From Kordia jejudonensis (lineage in GTDB: Bacteria > Bacteroidota > Bacteroidia > Flavobacteriales > Flavobacteriaceae), in NCBI RefSeq assembly GCF_001005315.1, contig NZ_LBMG01000009.1:79895-143894 (forward strand): a DNA stretch of 64,000 nt, in the 5' to 3' direction. The translations under genes were made by a program, and so were the position numbers. The first letter of the stretch is position 1. Each line of letters begins with the position of its first letter. The notes under the pieces were generated by a model. That model had not been told where the DNA came from and ran no database searches. It worked only from the letters and a program-made list of their open reading frames with translations. Shown in pieces: positions 26,706 to 36,672 of this stretch.

Positions 26706-27839
26706 ATGAAGCGAACTTTACTTCTTCTTCTTTTTCTAGGAAACATGATTGGATATGCGCAAAGTCAGGAAACTTTTGAAATAATCATTGATACAAATGT
26801 GGAGAATGCAAATGATCCTGATGAGAAAGAAATCATCGCACTTTGGACGGCCTATTTACAATCTGGAGAGTACGAAAATCCTGAAACTACTTTTTGGGAT
26901 ACCAGTCAATATAGAATTCCTGATTATTTCTTGTGGATGGTTGATTTCGGAACAATCCGTACTAGAAGTCCAAAAGTTCAATGTACGATTCTAGGTGTAT
27001 TTGCGGTTGAAAATAATCATTACGCCATTAAAACTTCTCTGGCGCATGTTACGGACGACAATACCATCGTTTTAGAAGCCATTATTTCTGTATATGCTAA
27101 AAAAGTGAAAGGAAAATATGTGCTTGTAAATAGTTCGCAGTATCATAAAAATGTTTGGGAGAAAAAACGAGTTGGAAATATTACCTACTATATACATCCT
27201 ATGCATCAATTTGATGAAAAAGATGCCGCCAACATGAACGCTTTTAATGTAGAAATAGCAAAGACTTTCAACACTTCCCCAATTCCGTTTGATTATTTTG
27301 TGAGCAGTTATTCCAGAGAAATAGTTCGCCTGTTAGGATATGATTACATGGCAAAGATTTATATTCCTGGGCAAACTGGTGGCGCTGCTGATATTGACAA
27401 TCGAATTGTGTATGCAGGAAATAATTCGGCATATTACGCACATGAATTGGTTCATATTTACACGCATGAATTGTTCCCTAATGGCAATCATTTTTGGTTA
27501 AATGAAGGTTTTGCAACATATATGGGCGGAAGCGGCGGTAATGATTTGGATTGGCATATTGACAAATTGAAAGCTTATGTTTTACAGAATCCTGATTTTG
27601 AGATTTCGCTTCGTACGTTACGCGGTTATATTCCAAATGGCGAACATCATACAGAATTTCGATATGTAATTGGCGGATTGGTTTGTAAAAAAGTATTTGA
27701 AAAACACGGAATGAATGCCGTAATTGAAGGTTTACGAACCGTAAATACCAATGAAGATTTTTTGAATTTTGTCAAAGGAAAGTTAGGCATTTCCCATGAC
27801 GATTTTTCAAACTATATTAAGAAGGTTGTTTTGGAATAG
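26706..27839 (+). CDS. Secreted gluzincin-type metalloprotease-like protein
   Basis: 377 residues. The signal peptide ends at IGYAQS. The N-terminal half is of NTF2- or lipocalin-like unknown type. The C-terminal half has a zinc-site HELVHIYTHELF near residue ~247 and the downstream glutamate motif NEGFATYMGG, as in the MA-clan M1-like peptidases. Exported; substrate unknown. It is not preceded by the sulfur operator despite adjacency. Confidence 0.8.
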   Translation: MKRTLLLLLFLGNMIGYAQSQETFEIIIDTNVENANDPDEKEIIALWTAYLQSGEYENPETTFWDTSQYRIPDYFLWMVDFGTIRTRSPKVQCTILGVFAVENNHYAIKTSLAHVTDDNTIVLEAIISVYAKKVKGKYVLVNSSQYHKNVWEKKRVGNITYYIHPMHQFDEKDAANMNAFNVEIAKTFNTSPIPFDYFVSSYSREIVRLLGYDYMAKIYIPGQTGGAADIDNRIVYAGNNSAYYAHELVHIYTHELFPNGNHFWLNEGFATYMGGSGGNDLDWHIDKLKAYVLQNPDFEISLRTLRGYIPNGEHHTEFRYVIGGLVCKKVFEKHGMNAVIEGLRTVNTNEDFLNFVKGKLGISHDDFSNYIKKVVLE

Positions 27840-27850
27840 GTTGATTAATA

Positions 27851-28010
27851 GAATTCGTTTAAACTTTTTTAATTTGCTAAAAAATTGCTCTTTTCAGGCC
27901 TGTTTTTACCTTTTTTTCGTTCCGTAGCGCTGCTATGAAACTCAAAAAAGCTGTCAACAGAACTTAAAACTGCTAATTTTCGCCTAAATCCGAAAAGTTT
28001 AAACGAGTTC
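27851..28010 (+). mobile_element. MITE-like element with 18-bp terminal inverted repeats
   Basis: 160 bp. Arms GAATTCGTTTAAACTTTT (27851-27868) and its complement at 27993-28010 match at 17 of 18 positions. No open frame within. It lies between convergent genes. Probably a non-autonomous transposon remnant. Confidence 0.65.
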
Positions 28011-28076
28011 ATAGATTAAAAAATATAAATCATTCTGCTTTTTCAAAATGTCCAATAATCTAAAAATCCAAGAAGT

Positions 28077-28727
28077 CTAAATAAGCTTTTGTGATTTCGC
28101 TTTTTGAACCGCTTCCATTTTGTTGTGTACTTGTAGTTTTCGGTAAATGTTTTCGATGTGTTTTCGAATCGTTCCTGAAGAGATGAATAGGTTTTCTGCA
28201 ATTTCATTGTAATTTAAACCTTTACTCAATTGCAATAATACGTCCGTTTCACGTTTGGTCAGTTTTACTTTTTCAATGGCTTCATCTTCTGTGACTGTAA
28301 GCGGATTTCGAAGTAGCTTGAGCGCTTTTAATGCAATGCTTGGCGACATTGGCGCACCATTATTTACAACTTCTAGAATTGATTTATGAATGTTTTCTGC
28401 ATTAATTTCTTTTAGCAAATAACCATCTGCACCAGCTTGAATGGCTTTGAAAATGTTTTCTTCGTCATCAAAAACCGTTAACATGATGATTTTGATTTGC
28501 GGATGTTTTTCCTTGATGATTTGTGTTGCTTTTATTCCATCCATTTCAGGCATTTGAATGTCCATCAAAATAACATCAATGTTATGATTTACTTCCAGTT
28601 TCCCGATCATTTCCGCACCATTAACCGCTTTAAATTTGAACACAAAATCGTCAAAGAAAGATAGTTTTTCCATCACCGCTTTGGCTAAAAAATGATTGTC
28701 TTCCGCAATGGCTATTTTGAGTTTCAT
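28077..28727 (-). CDS. LuxR/NarL-family response regulator
   Basis: 216 residues. The receiver domain has acidic pocket EDN (9-11), phospho-acceptor Asp56 (ILMDIQMPEMDG), a conserved Thr and Lys (YLLKE). The C-terminal LuxR HTH is at ~150-210 (LTKRETDVLLQLSKGLNYNEIAENLFISSGTIRKHI). It is probably the partner of the histidine kinase at 29112-30926, transcribed in the same direction upstream of it. Confidence 0.93.
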   Translation of the reverse strand: MKLKIAIAEDNHFLAKAVMEKLSFFDDFVFKFKAVNGAEMIGKLEVNHNIDVILMDIQMPEMDGIKATQIIKEKHPQIKIIMLTVFDDEENIFKAIQAGADGYLLKEINAENIHKSILEVVNNGAPMSPSIALKALKLLRNPLTVTEDEAIEKVKLTKRETDVLLQLSKGLNYNEIAENLFISSGTIRKHIENIYRKLQVHNKMEAVQKAKSQKLI

Positions 28728-28734
28728 ATTTTTT

Positions 28735-29086
28735 TGGTTTTGGTTTTGGGTGTTGGGTCTTTGGGTTTTGGTTGTTGGGTGTTAGGTGTTAGAAACTAAA
28801 ATTTTTATACTTTTAAACTTTATTTTTTTTTAGTTTAATATTCAAAGTTACTTGAAGCTTTCTCAATTCTCAATACTCATATCTCAATACTATTTTAGGT
28901 ATTTGGTGTTGGGTCTTGGGTTTTGGGTCTAGGATCTTTATTCTTTATTCTTTATTCTAAATTAAAACTTCTCAATACTCAATTCTCATATCTCAATAAT
29001 ATTTTAAGTATTTTGGTCTTGGGTCTTGGATTTTATTTTTTCCGATTCAACATTCAACATTCAACATTCAACATTCAACATTCATA
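28735..29086 (+). repeat. Degenerate heptanucleotide repeats between kinase and regulator
   Basis: The 384-bp gap between kinase and regulator is filled with degenerate 7-bp motifs: TTGGGTG/TTTGGGT-type at 28735-28785, ATTCTTT x3 near 28940, CTCAATA-type blocks, and five perfect ATTCAAC copies at 29045-29079. No gene seen. Confidence 0.75.
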
Positions 29087-29111
29087 AGTTAACATTTAAT
29101 ATGATTAAAAC

Positions 29112-30926
29112 CTACACATGAAATTTCACTGTAATTTTAGTTCCTTCATTTGACACAGAATTGATATCAATATGCGCGTTGATTTCGTCCATTCGTTTTT
29201 GCATGTTATACAGTCCGTTTCCGAGTTGTACGGTTTCTTTTTCAAAGCCGATTCCGTTGTCGGTAATCGTGAAAATTAGTTGCTTGTTTTGTTCTGCAAA
29301 CGCAACGGTTACCAAATCTGCTTTTGCATATTTTAAAGAATTGTTGATGGCTTCCTGAATGACTCTGAATAGATGCATTCCTTCTATTGCGCTAAATTGA
29401 ATAGTCGTTTCAACGTCATTGTTGAATTTAAATTTTATGTGTTCTTTAGCCACTTTTGCCTTTTCAATAAACGCCAAAGTTCTGCTTTGTAAGTCAGAAA
29501 TTGAGATTTCATCTTTGTTCATTGCCCAAATGGTATCGCGCAATTGATCAATAGTTGATGATGTGAATTCGCTAATGTAACTCAACTTGTCTTTGAATTG
29601 ATCCGACGCATCTTTGGAAGCATATTTTAAGTTATCAATTGATGAAATGATGAATGATAGTTGTGCGCCAATATTATCGTGCAAATCTCTTGAAATTTGC
29701 AACCGTTGTTCTTGTAATTTGTTTTGCGTTTCTATTTCTTTTAGTGCGACTTTCAACTTGTTTTCTTTGATTAACTGCCTGTTTTTTAGTTTTTGTTGAT
29801 TGTAAAATAGATATCCAATCAAGCAGAAAAGTAATGCCAATCCGAGCGCGCCGTATATTTGGTATTGGCGTTCTTGCAATTGCAACCCTTTTTCGGCTAT
29901 TTCGGCACGTTGTTCCAAAATTTGACGTTCTTTTTCGGCTGTTTTGTATCGGGTTCGCATTTCGGAAATTCCATAAGCAAAACGCTTGTTGTATTGTATA
30001 ATTGCTAAATGGTATATTTCATCGCCTAAATCGGCAGCCTGTTTGTACTTTTGCTGTTGTTTTAAGAGCTTTTTTAGTTCAAAGTATGCGTAAATTAGTA
30101 AAGGAGTATCATTTTCTTTTTTGAATATATCTACAGCTTTTTGAAGCATTTTTGTTGCTTGCTCATATTTTTCTCGTTCTCGAAAAAGGTTTCCTTTTTT
30201 AATAAGTGCAAAGCCTTCTTCGCTTATATTTTTACTTTTTTTCGCGTAGTATATAGAACTATCTAATAATTTTAATGTAATATCTTTTTGTTGAAGTTGG
30301 TTGAAACTTTCGGCAAGCAAACCATAATTGGAAGCCAACTCATCATAGTCATTTTTTTGAATGTTTTTTTGAATGACTTCTCGCAATTGTGTATTTGCTT
30401 TACGAAACAGGGAACTGTCCTTTTTCATCATCCCAATTTCGATATTCATCGCACCAATTTTTTCCTGTGATTGCAAAACTAATTTATCGCTAACATATTT
30501 TTTATTTTTTATGATATCGGACATAATTTCGATAACATCTTCGCGCTGATTTGAATAGTAGTAGCATTTTGCAATTTTGAAACGGCCGCGATAATAGTCT
30601 CTGTATTCTTTTTGTAATCTAAAAAACTCTGTAGCTTTTAATAATATTTTTAAGGCTTCATCAGATTGAGTTTTTTGTAATAGTAGCGCACCACGAAGCA
30701 ATTCGGCTCTGTAGTAGTATGAAGAATCATTTATTTTTGAAACCAGTGTGTCAATTTTACCCAAGTATACTTCCATAGAATCAACCGATCTTTTATAGGC
30801 AAATTCTTCACTTTTTTCTTCAAATTGTTCAAATAAAGATATAGCTTCTGCAGTAGGAATGTTGCTGTTTTGCGCAACTAAATACGTTGAAAATAGAAGT
30901 AATAGTATGAATGCGCGTCGTTTCAT
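29112..30926 (-). CDS. TPR-containing sensor histidine kinase (HisKA_3 type)
   Basis: 604 residues from the ATG at 30926, which begins a signal sequence (RRAFILLLLFSTYLVAQ); a GTG 54 bp upstream only adds a leader. Periplasmic TPR repeats at ~40-330 precede a membrane helix (~355-375). The dimerisation/phosphoacceptor helix follows, with His in LQISRDLHDNIGAQLS, then a HATPase domain (QEAINNSLKYAKA; DNGIGF). NarX/DesK-like; pairs with the LuxR regulator downstream. Confidence 0.9.
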   Translation of the reverse strand: MKRRAFILLLLFSTYLVAQNSNIPTAEAISLFEQFEEKSEEFAYKRSVDSMEVYLGKIDTLVSKINDSSYYYRAELLRGALLLQKTQSDEALKILLKATEFFRLQKEYRDYYRGRFKIAKCYYYSNQREDVIEIMSDIIKNKKYVSDKLVLQSQEKIGAMNIEIGMMKKDSSLFRKANTQLREVIQKNIQKNDYDELASNYGLLAESFNQLQQKDITLKLLDSSIYYAKKSKNISEEGFALIKKGNLFREREKYEQATKMLQKAVDIFKKENDTPLLIYAYFELKKLLKQQQKYKQAADLGDEIYHLAIIQYNKRFAYGISEMRTRYKTAEKERQILEQRAEIAEKGLQLQERQYQIYGALGLALLFCLIGYLFYNQQKLKNRQLIKENKLKVALKEIETQNKLQEQRLQISRDLHDNIGAQLSFIISSIDNLKYASKDASDQFKDKLSYISEFTSSTIDQLRDTIWAMNKDEISISDLQSRTLAFIEKAKVAKEHIKFKFNNDVETTIQFSAIEGMHLFRVIQEAINNSLKYAKADLVTVAFAEQNKQLIFTITDNGIGFEKETVQLGNGLYNMQKRMDEINAHIDINSVSNEGTKITVKFHV

Positions 30927-31092
30927 CTTGATAAAGATAGAAAATGTTTTGGTTGATTTCGTTTTGTGTGAAATTATCACAGTAACAATATTCTTAATTT
31001 TTCATTTGAATTCCTATACGTAGAGTTGCGTATTTTCATGAATTGAATGATTGAATGATTGAAAAATTCAAAGATTGAAGAATTGAAGATGT

Positions 31093-32199
31093 TTACAAAC
31101 TTCTTTTGATTATTTTTTTGAATGTAAAATCTAGCACGATTGAAAATACTACGTAATACAGCAAGTATTTTGGAAAGTACAGAAAGCTAAAGAAAGCGCC
31201 ATAACTTTCACGTCCGCTTGCATACGGTTCGCCAATAGCGGCATCAATCCAAAGTGATGCAAAGATCAATACAATAGTAAATATAAACGGAAGAATGATC
31301 GCTCCAGTGATTGCTGGCGTAGAGAATTTACGTCTTGGGTGTTTTTTTCGAAACTGAAACATGTGCCATATGTGAAATAATACTAGTAAACTGATTAGAA
31401 TGATTGCAAACCAAAATGATTCTATTTTCATAAGAAATTTAGCAAAACCACTCAATTTTGGTACGCGAGATATTTGCAAAACCTCAACAGGAAGTTTGCT
31501 AAATTCGTAGGTAGCAATTCCGTTGATTTCTCCAGTTTTAGGTGTTCCAACATTGATTGATACTTTGTCTTTTACCTTGCTCGTATCTATTGTAATGTTT
31601 AGTGTTCCGAATGATTTCCAGTATTTGGCTGGCGCTAATGCATATAGAAAACTGTCTTCGTTGAGACGATTGTGTTTGTAACGCCAATTGGTTGCTTTGT
31701 AGGTAACTTTTATGGTGTGATTTCCTTCTGAAATATCCGTTTCGAAGTATAAAAAATCATTCAGATTGATCCGTTCGCTTCTTCCGTATTGAAATTGATT
31801 TTCTATTTCGGTAACTTCTTTTCGATCTGCATTGTAGAGATAGTGGAAGTTGGTTAGCTTTTCTTTTTCTGCTCCGTAAGCATTCCAAAAATCTTCTTGT
31901 CGTGCAAGTGTAACTTCTTTTCCATCAATGGTTACTGTAAAATTTTCATAGTACGAAGAAGCATAGAATAGTAACGGAATTTGTGTGCCGCTTTTTTCTG
32001 CCTGAATTTGATATTCGACTACAAAATCAGCATATTCAAAGTTTTCGTCAATGGTAATGTGCAAATTTTCATGTAAAATATTTACATACTGACTTATAAA
32101 AGGGCGTGTACCAAAGGTTCCTTCATTTACTGGCGATGCCATATTTGCATGCATGCTTATTGAGCTTAGTATACAGATGAAGAAAAGTTTGATACGCAT
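31093..32199 (-). CDS. Hypothetical exported protein with three C-terminal membrane helices
   Basis: 368 residues. An N-terminal signal sequence precedes a ~220-residue beta-rich extracytoplasmic domain (LHITIDENFEYADFVVEYQI, reminiscent of the N-terminal domain of M1-type peptidases but without catalytic parts). Membrane helices lie at ~258-280, ~298-322 and ~340-362. Function unknown; no recognised family. Confidence 0.7.
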   Translation of the reverse strand: MRIKLFFICILSSISMHANMASPVNEGTFGTRPFISQYVNILHENLHITIDENFEYADFVVEYQIQAEKSGTQIPLLFYASSYYENFTVTIDGKEVTLARQEDFWNAYGAEKEKLTNFHYLYNADRKEVTEIENQFQYGRSERINLNDFLYFETDISEGNHTIKVTYKATNWRYKHNRLNEDSFLYALAPAKYWKSFGTLNITIDTSKVKDKVSINVGTPKTGEINGIATYEFSKLPVEVLQISRVPKLSGFAKFLMKIESFWFAIILISLLVLFHIWHMFQFRKKHPRRKFSTPAITGAIILPFIFTIVLIFASLWIDAAIGEPYASGRESYGAFFSFLYFPKYLLYYVVFSIVLDFTFKKIIKRSL

Positions 32200-32262
32200 A
32201 GGACTTTTTTTGGTTGCTTAAGGATGTATAGTGTTTGATTTGAATTTATTTGTTGCTTTACT

Positions 32263-32287
32263 ACATCTCGACTGCGCTCGATGTGAC
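32263..32287 (+). repeat. TCGACTGCGCTCGA dispersed palindrome
   Basis: A short hairpin repeat with flanking CATC/GATG arms. The same core occurs at the ends of both 12.4-12.9 kb modules and at 41638-41664. Confidence 0.75.
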
Positions 32288-32293
32288 AAAAGT

Positions 32294-32325
32294 AAAGAAG
32301 TTGTTCTGACGCAAACAACTTCTTT
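32294..32325 (-). terminator. Probable terminator of the 32342 gene
   Basis: A perfect 12-bp stem (AAAGAAGTTGTT / AACAACTTCTTT) with an 8-nt loop, 17 bp past the minus-strand stop codon. The T run after it is short. Confidence 0.55.
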
Positions 32326-32341
32326 AAAATGACTAACAGAA

Positions 32342-32965
32342 TTATTTAAGGTAAGTAAATGACTTCCACAAGGTTGATACCGTTAATTTGTCTTTGAAGT
32401 CTTCATAGGAGTTGACTTCCGTATCTTTTGCAGCCATCAACATAATGATGTGTGTATCTGTATATGGATTTGGTTTTGCAATGACATTAAAGTAGTAACG
32501 TCCTTGAAATAGATCGCTGAGTCCTTCTTTCATAGTTCCGATGGCGCGAAGCGATAAGTATTTGTCTCCATCAAATTCTTTGACACCGATAGCATCCTCT
32601 TCTATGTTGTATCCGCCACTTTTGAGCATGTCTCTGATTTGTTTCATGAACGTTTGTCCATCTTTTTCAAGCTGCATGTTTCCATCCATGGAAATGTATC
32701 CAAACGAGTACATTTCTGAGACAATACTGTCGTTTCCAATTTTTTGAATCATTCCATAGGAATATGTTTTTTTGCCTTCTACTGGTTTTTCAAATTTCAG
32801 ATTTTTAGGAATATCTACTTTGAAATGCACTTCTGGCTTGTCGATTTTTTTAGAAAATTCGGGGGTTACTTCATATGTAATTACGTCTATTTTTTCTTTG
32901 TTTTGACACTGCACAAAGCCAAGTTGCACACAGAGTACTACGACAATCCATTTTATATTTTTCAT
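32342..32965 (-). CDS. Hypothetical lipoprotein or secreted protein
   Basis: 207 residues. A hydrophobic signal ends in GFVQCQNKE, a possible lipobox with Cys at ~21. The rest is a single mixed alpha/beta domain (VHFKVDIPKNLKFEKPVEG; YYFNVIAKPNPYTDTHIIMLMA) resembling DUF1795/PsbP-like folds in pattern only. Function unknown. Confidence 0.68.
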   Translation of the reverse strand: MKNIKWIVVVLCVQLGFVQCQNKEKIDVITYEVTPEFSKKIDKPEVHFKVDIPKNLKFEKPVEGKKTYSYGMIQKIGNDSIVSEMYSFGYISMDGNMQLEKDGQTFMKQIRDMLKSGGYNIEEDAIGVKEFDGDKYLSLRAIGTMKEGLSDLFQGRYYFNVIAKPNPYTDTHIIMLMAAKDTEVNSYEDFKDKLTVSTLWKSFTYLK

Positions 32966-33002
32966 GCGAATTTTGTTTGTTTTTTTACTTATTATTGATT
33001 GT

Positions 33003-35120
33003 TTAATATTCTCTTACTCGAGCACCTTTGTTGTTAAAAACGCCTTGTACTACGTTTCCAGTTTTGTTGTATTTCATCACGCCAAGTCCATCGATACGGT
33101 CTCCTACAAATATTCCTTTAAACACTGAACGATCAACATATGTGTAAATTCCGTAGCCATTTCGCTTTCCGTCTGCCGTATATGCGCCTGTGTAAGCACT
33201 TTTGTTTTTCCACAGATATGTTCCGACTCCAAAACGTTTTCCACTTTTGAAAAATCCCCAATAGATATCTCCGTTATTGTATTCAAATTTTCCAAAACCA
33301 TCTACACAATCGCCTGTACAATTACCATTCTTTTTTCCTGATTTGTAGTTTTCTGATGATTCTTGGATGAGTTTTCCATTTTCAAATAAACCTGCACTTG
33401 TTATTTGATTTTTTTCATTCATTGTATAGCCTAATCCGTGTTGTTTTCCATCTTTCCAACCACCAACATAGATGTTTCCTGTAGACCATTTGTAATATCC
33501 AACTCCGTGACGTCGATTGTTTTTATATTGTCCGTGATAGTATCCGCCATTTGAATATGTAATGTATGCTACACCGTTGATGGCACCATCTTTAAAGGTT
33601 GCATCCGTAATGATGTTATTTACTTCTACACGTCCCCAACCTTCTTTGCAGTCGCCTTTTACACAATCATAGTCAGTCGAAGTTGAAGCCTTTTTTGTAG
33701 TATTTGTAGTTGATACTGTACTTGACGTTGTGGTTTCTTCTTTGTTGTCTAATTCTCCATTGTACAATTTTCCTTGATATATTTCATTGTTTTTAGCGAT
33801 TCTGAAACCTGTTAAAATATACTGAGGTTTGTCGTCTATAAAAATTACAGGATCACCATTGCTTAGGTATTCAAAACGAGCTTTTTTGTAATCAATATGT
33901 TTTCCTTTGACCACAATAAAGAAGTTTTCTTTTTCTAATTCACGTGTGTATAGAATAGACGATTCATCAGTTGTAAATAACTTCATGTTTTTTACGGCTT
34001 GTGATTTTATATTTTGGTAATTGTTGATTACGTAAGTTCTTCCTAAACTTTTTTCTATGCGATAATCAATCATGTGTGGACCTAAGAATGCAAAATCGCG
34101 TGATTTCACTTTGTTTTGCCCGTGTACATAGTTGATAAATTTTCCATCATGTGCATAGCTTATCATAATGTCTCCTTTCGAAATTACTTGTGTTACGGGA
34201 ATTTTCGTTGCTACCGTATTTGCATCATTGTTTACATTAGGAACAGAATAGTATGTTTTTGTAAGTCCGTCATATACCAATTTTTCATTTGGCTTTACTC
34301 CTTTGCTGATTATGATATCCGTTGCTCTTTCTCCATTTATGAAAACAGTTTGTATTTTTTTCGCTGTTGCACTTCCACTTGGAATGTAGTAGCCAAATTC
34401 AAGTTTCATTGGTTTGTTGATATCGCTGTAATATCGATTGAATGTTTTATAGTGTTTGGCTTTTGCATCGTTTGCCACGTAGAAATCAATTTTGTTTCCT
34501 TCTGTATCTACATCTACTTGATAGTTATAAATTCCTGAAGCGAGTTCTTCTTTGATTAAATATCCGTTTTTGTAATGATATTTCCCTTTAAATCCAGGTT
34601 GACGATTTTCTTTTGTGTATTGGGTAGTCACAATAACAATGTTTCCTTTTTTCTCATAGCTATAATCGCGTTGTTGATAGAAAACTCCTTTTTTATCGAT
34701 GACCGTTTTTATGATTCTATCTTGCGAATCGTAGGTATATGTTTTTTCATCGCCATAAGTGTTTTTTTCAAATACTAATAAGTTTTTGGCGTTGAATGTA
34801 TAGTTGCTTAGACTTCCACTTTTGTATTTAAATTTGATGATATTTCCTCGCGAATCGTATTCAAAAGTATCATCATAATTGTTTCCAGTTATTTTTCCAT
34901 TATTGTCGTAGTAATAGCGTGTTCCGTAGTTGTATACTAAGTTTCCTTGTACATCGAATATTTTTCCGCTTGACGCATAAATATCTCCACGAAGAAAGAA
35001 ATGTTCTTTTTTATGCTTGAACCCAATTGGGTTTCTAGGCGCATTGACCATGTCTATTTTTTGTGCTTGAGTGATTTGAAACACCAAGAAAAACAGGATA
35101 AGAAACGTTATATTTTTCAT
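33003..35120 (-). CDS. Large secreted MORN-repeat protein
   Basis: 705 residues with a signal peptide ending at ITQAQ. N-terminal ~60-160 has RHS/YD-like repeats (YDSRGNIIKFKYKSG). The C-terminal ~490-700 contains MORN repeats (GYYHGQYKNNRRHGVGYYKW; VGGWKDGKQHGLGYTM). A Thr/Ser-rich linker with VKGDCKEGWGRVE separates them, and a similar CTGDCVDGFGKFE recurs later. Exported; probable scaffold or surface role. Function unknown. Confidence 0.78.
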   Translation of the reverse strand: MKNITFLILFFLVFQITQAQKIDMVNAPRNPIGFKHKKEHFFLRGDIYASSGKIFDVQGNLVYNYGTRYYYDNNGKITGNNYDDTFEYDSRGNIIKFKYKSGSLSNYTFNAKNLLVFEKNTYGDEKTYTYDSQDRIIKTVIDKKGVFYQQRDYSYEKKGNIVIVTTQYTKENRQPGFKGKYHYKNGYLIKEELASGIYNYQVDVDTEGNKIDFYVANDAKAKHYKTFNRYYSDINKPMKLEFGYYIPSGSATAKKIQTVFINGERATDIIISKGVKPNEKLVYDGLTKTYYSVPNVNNDANTVATKIPVTQVISKGDIMISYAHDGKFINYVHGQNKVKSRDFAFLGPHMIDYRIEKSLGRTYVINNYQNIKSQAVKNMKLFTTDESSILYTRELEKENFFIVVKGKHIDYKKARFEYLSNGDPVIFIDDKPQYILTGFRIAKNNEIYQGKLYNGELDNKEETTTSSTVSTTNTTKKASTSTDYDCVKGDCKEGWGRVEVNNIITDATFKDGAINGVAYITYSNGGYYHGQYKNNRRHGVGYYKWSTGNIYVGGWKDGKQHGLGYTMNEKNQITSAGLFENGKLIQESSENYKSGKKNGNCTGDCVDGFGKFEYNNGDIYWGFFKSGKRFGVGTYLWKNKSAYTGAYTADGKRNGYGIYTYVDRSVFKGIFVGDRIDGLGVMKYNKTGNVVQGVFNNKGARVREY

Positions 35121-35131
35121 TATATACAGTT

Positions 35132-35827
35132 TTATTCTATAATTTTTATTGTATTCATGAGTTCGTCACACATGTGTACATTTACAGTTGTATTGTTGAA
35201 TGTATTTTTTGATAATTCGTCTTTGAAAAAGGTTAAAAGACTTACCGTTACTTTGTCTTCTAGCTTGCTTTCATCTATCACCATTTTAAAAATATATTTC
35301 CCGTCTTGTTTGTCTAACGCAACAGTTTTAGGCGTTTCATCAGTAGCAAAACCGTATTCTATTAAAAAGTCTTTAAGATTTTCTGCATCTTGCTTTGTTA
35401 CATTTTTTGTGTAGCGAACTTCCGTTGCTTTTGCCATGAGTGTTTTGCGAGCATCTTCAAATTTGTGAACACGCAACGTATTAAATGTATCATCACACAG
35501 ATGTAAGTCTATTGGAATTCCCATCATGTCTGATAATTCTTTTGGAAAGAAATTGAAGATGTTTTGCATAGATGCATCATTTAGAAATTCTTCTTTGATG
35601 ACCATTTTAAATTGATACACGTCTTTTTCTTTTAGAAACTGAACCGATTTTACACTTCCATCTGCAAAACCTGAACTTATTAAGCTTTCGCCAAGTTTGT
35701 CTACTTGTGCTTCTGTAACGCCATCTTTGTAATATACTTCTGTTCCATCATATACTTTCTTTTCGCCATAATTAGTACAAGAAATGAATAGTGTTACGAC
35801 AGCAAGTAAAGAGATTATTTTTTTCAT
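35132..35827 (-). CDS. Lipoprotein with an internally duplicated domain
   Basis: 231 residues from ATG 35827, which starts the lipoprotein signal (LAVVTLFISCTNYG). Two ~95-residue repeats: the first runs from VYYKDGVTEAQVDKLGESL to VDLHLCDDTFNTLR-like, and the second from VRYTKNVTKQDAENLKDFL to VNVHMCDELMNTIK. Both contain FKMVI and end in H(L/M)CD. It lies 11 bp upstream of the MORN gene on the same strand, so probably one operon. Function unknown. Confidence 0.75.
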   Translation of the reverse strand: MKKIISLLAVVTLFISCTNYGEKKVYDGTEVYYKDGVTEAQVDKLGESLISSGFADGSVKSVQFLKEKDVYQFKMVIKEEFLNDASMQNIFNFFPKELSDMMGIPIDLHLCDDTFNTLRVHKFEDARKTLMAKATEVRYTKNVTKQDAENLKDFLIEYGFATDETPKTVALDKQDGKYIFKMVIDESKLEDKVTVSLLTFFKDELSKNTFNNTTVNVHMCDELMNTIKIIE

Positions 35828-35940
35828 TGTATTGGTATTGATTATTTTTAAGCGAATGATTTTTATTTTGTTCAAAATTCACATTTTACTACTGTACTTA
35901 CAATACGACGAATTGCGTATTTTTTACGTATTTATATGTT

Positions 35941-36579
35941 TTACTGCTGTTTACATTTGACTTCGTATCGTCTTTTATTTCCAAGATATCCTAACGCTAT
36001 GGCCGTTTTCCAGTTTTTACACGCATTTTTAAGATCTTGTTTCATATCGTATACATTTCCTCTGTTGGCATATGCCTTTGCATACGTGCTGTCCAGTGCA
36101 ATTGCTTTATCAAAATACGCCAACGCTAACATTATTTTTCCTTTTTTCGCAAAGCAAACTCCCATACTGTTGTACACTTTTGGTTGGTTTTCATCAATGT
36201 CAATTGAGTTTTGATAGTCTTTTAAAGCTTCGTCGATAAACTGCATTGCATCGTGTGCGCCACCTCTAAAAAAGAACGCTTCAGCATGTGTTGGATTAAG
36301 ACTGATGACTTTGGTATAATTTGCAATAGCCGCTTTGTAATTGGCATAATCGTCCTTGGCATTTCTGCGTTGAATTAATGCCGTATGAAAACCCGCTTTG
36401 TAAAAATAAGCGTCTGCAATTGTGCTGTCGATAGTAATTACTTGATTGCAAAGTTGTATGCCTTCAAGAAATTTTGATTGTTCTTTTTTGACTAAAACAT
36501 GGGCTAATAAGGTTTGTGTCGTTTGCGCGTTTGCGAAGAAAAAAACAGTGCTAAAAAGGAAGATTGAGATACATTTCAT
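35941..36579 (-). CDS. Secreted TPR protein
   Basis: 212 residues. The signal peptide ends at FFANAQT. At least four tetratricopeptide repeats follow (SLNPTHAEAFFFRGGAHDAM; YNSMGVCFAKKGKIMLALAY; AKAYANRGNVYDMKQDLKNA). Probably a periplasmic protein-interaction module. Function unknown. Confidence 0.8.
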   Translation of the reverse strand: MKCISIFLFSTVFFFANAQTTQTLLAHVLVKKEQSKFLEGIQLCNQVITIDSTIADAYFYKAGFHTALIQRRNAKDDYANYKAAIANYTKVISLNPTHAEAFFFRGGAHDAMQFIDEALKDYQNSIDIDENQPKVYNSMGVCFAKKGKIMLALAYFDKAIALDSTYAKAYANRGNVYDMKQDLKNACKNWKTAIALGYLGNKRRYEVKCKQQ

Positions 36580-36672
36580 ACGTAAGAGATTTAGAAACTA
36601 AAATTCTATTTTTCTTAAGTACTACACAATACGACGAACTTCGTATTTTGGTTTGAAAACTTGTTTAACCTA

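Noticed and set aside
34116..34538. 140-codon open frame on the + strand
   Set aside because: Antisense shadow of the MORN-repeat gene, with Cys/Tyr-rich composition unlike real proteins here.
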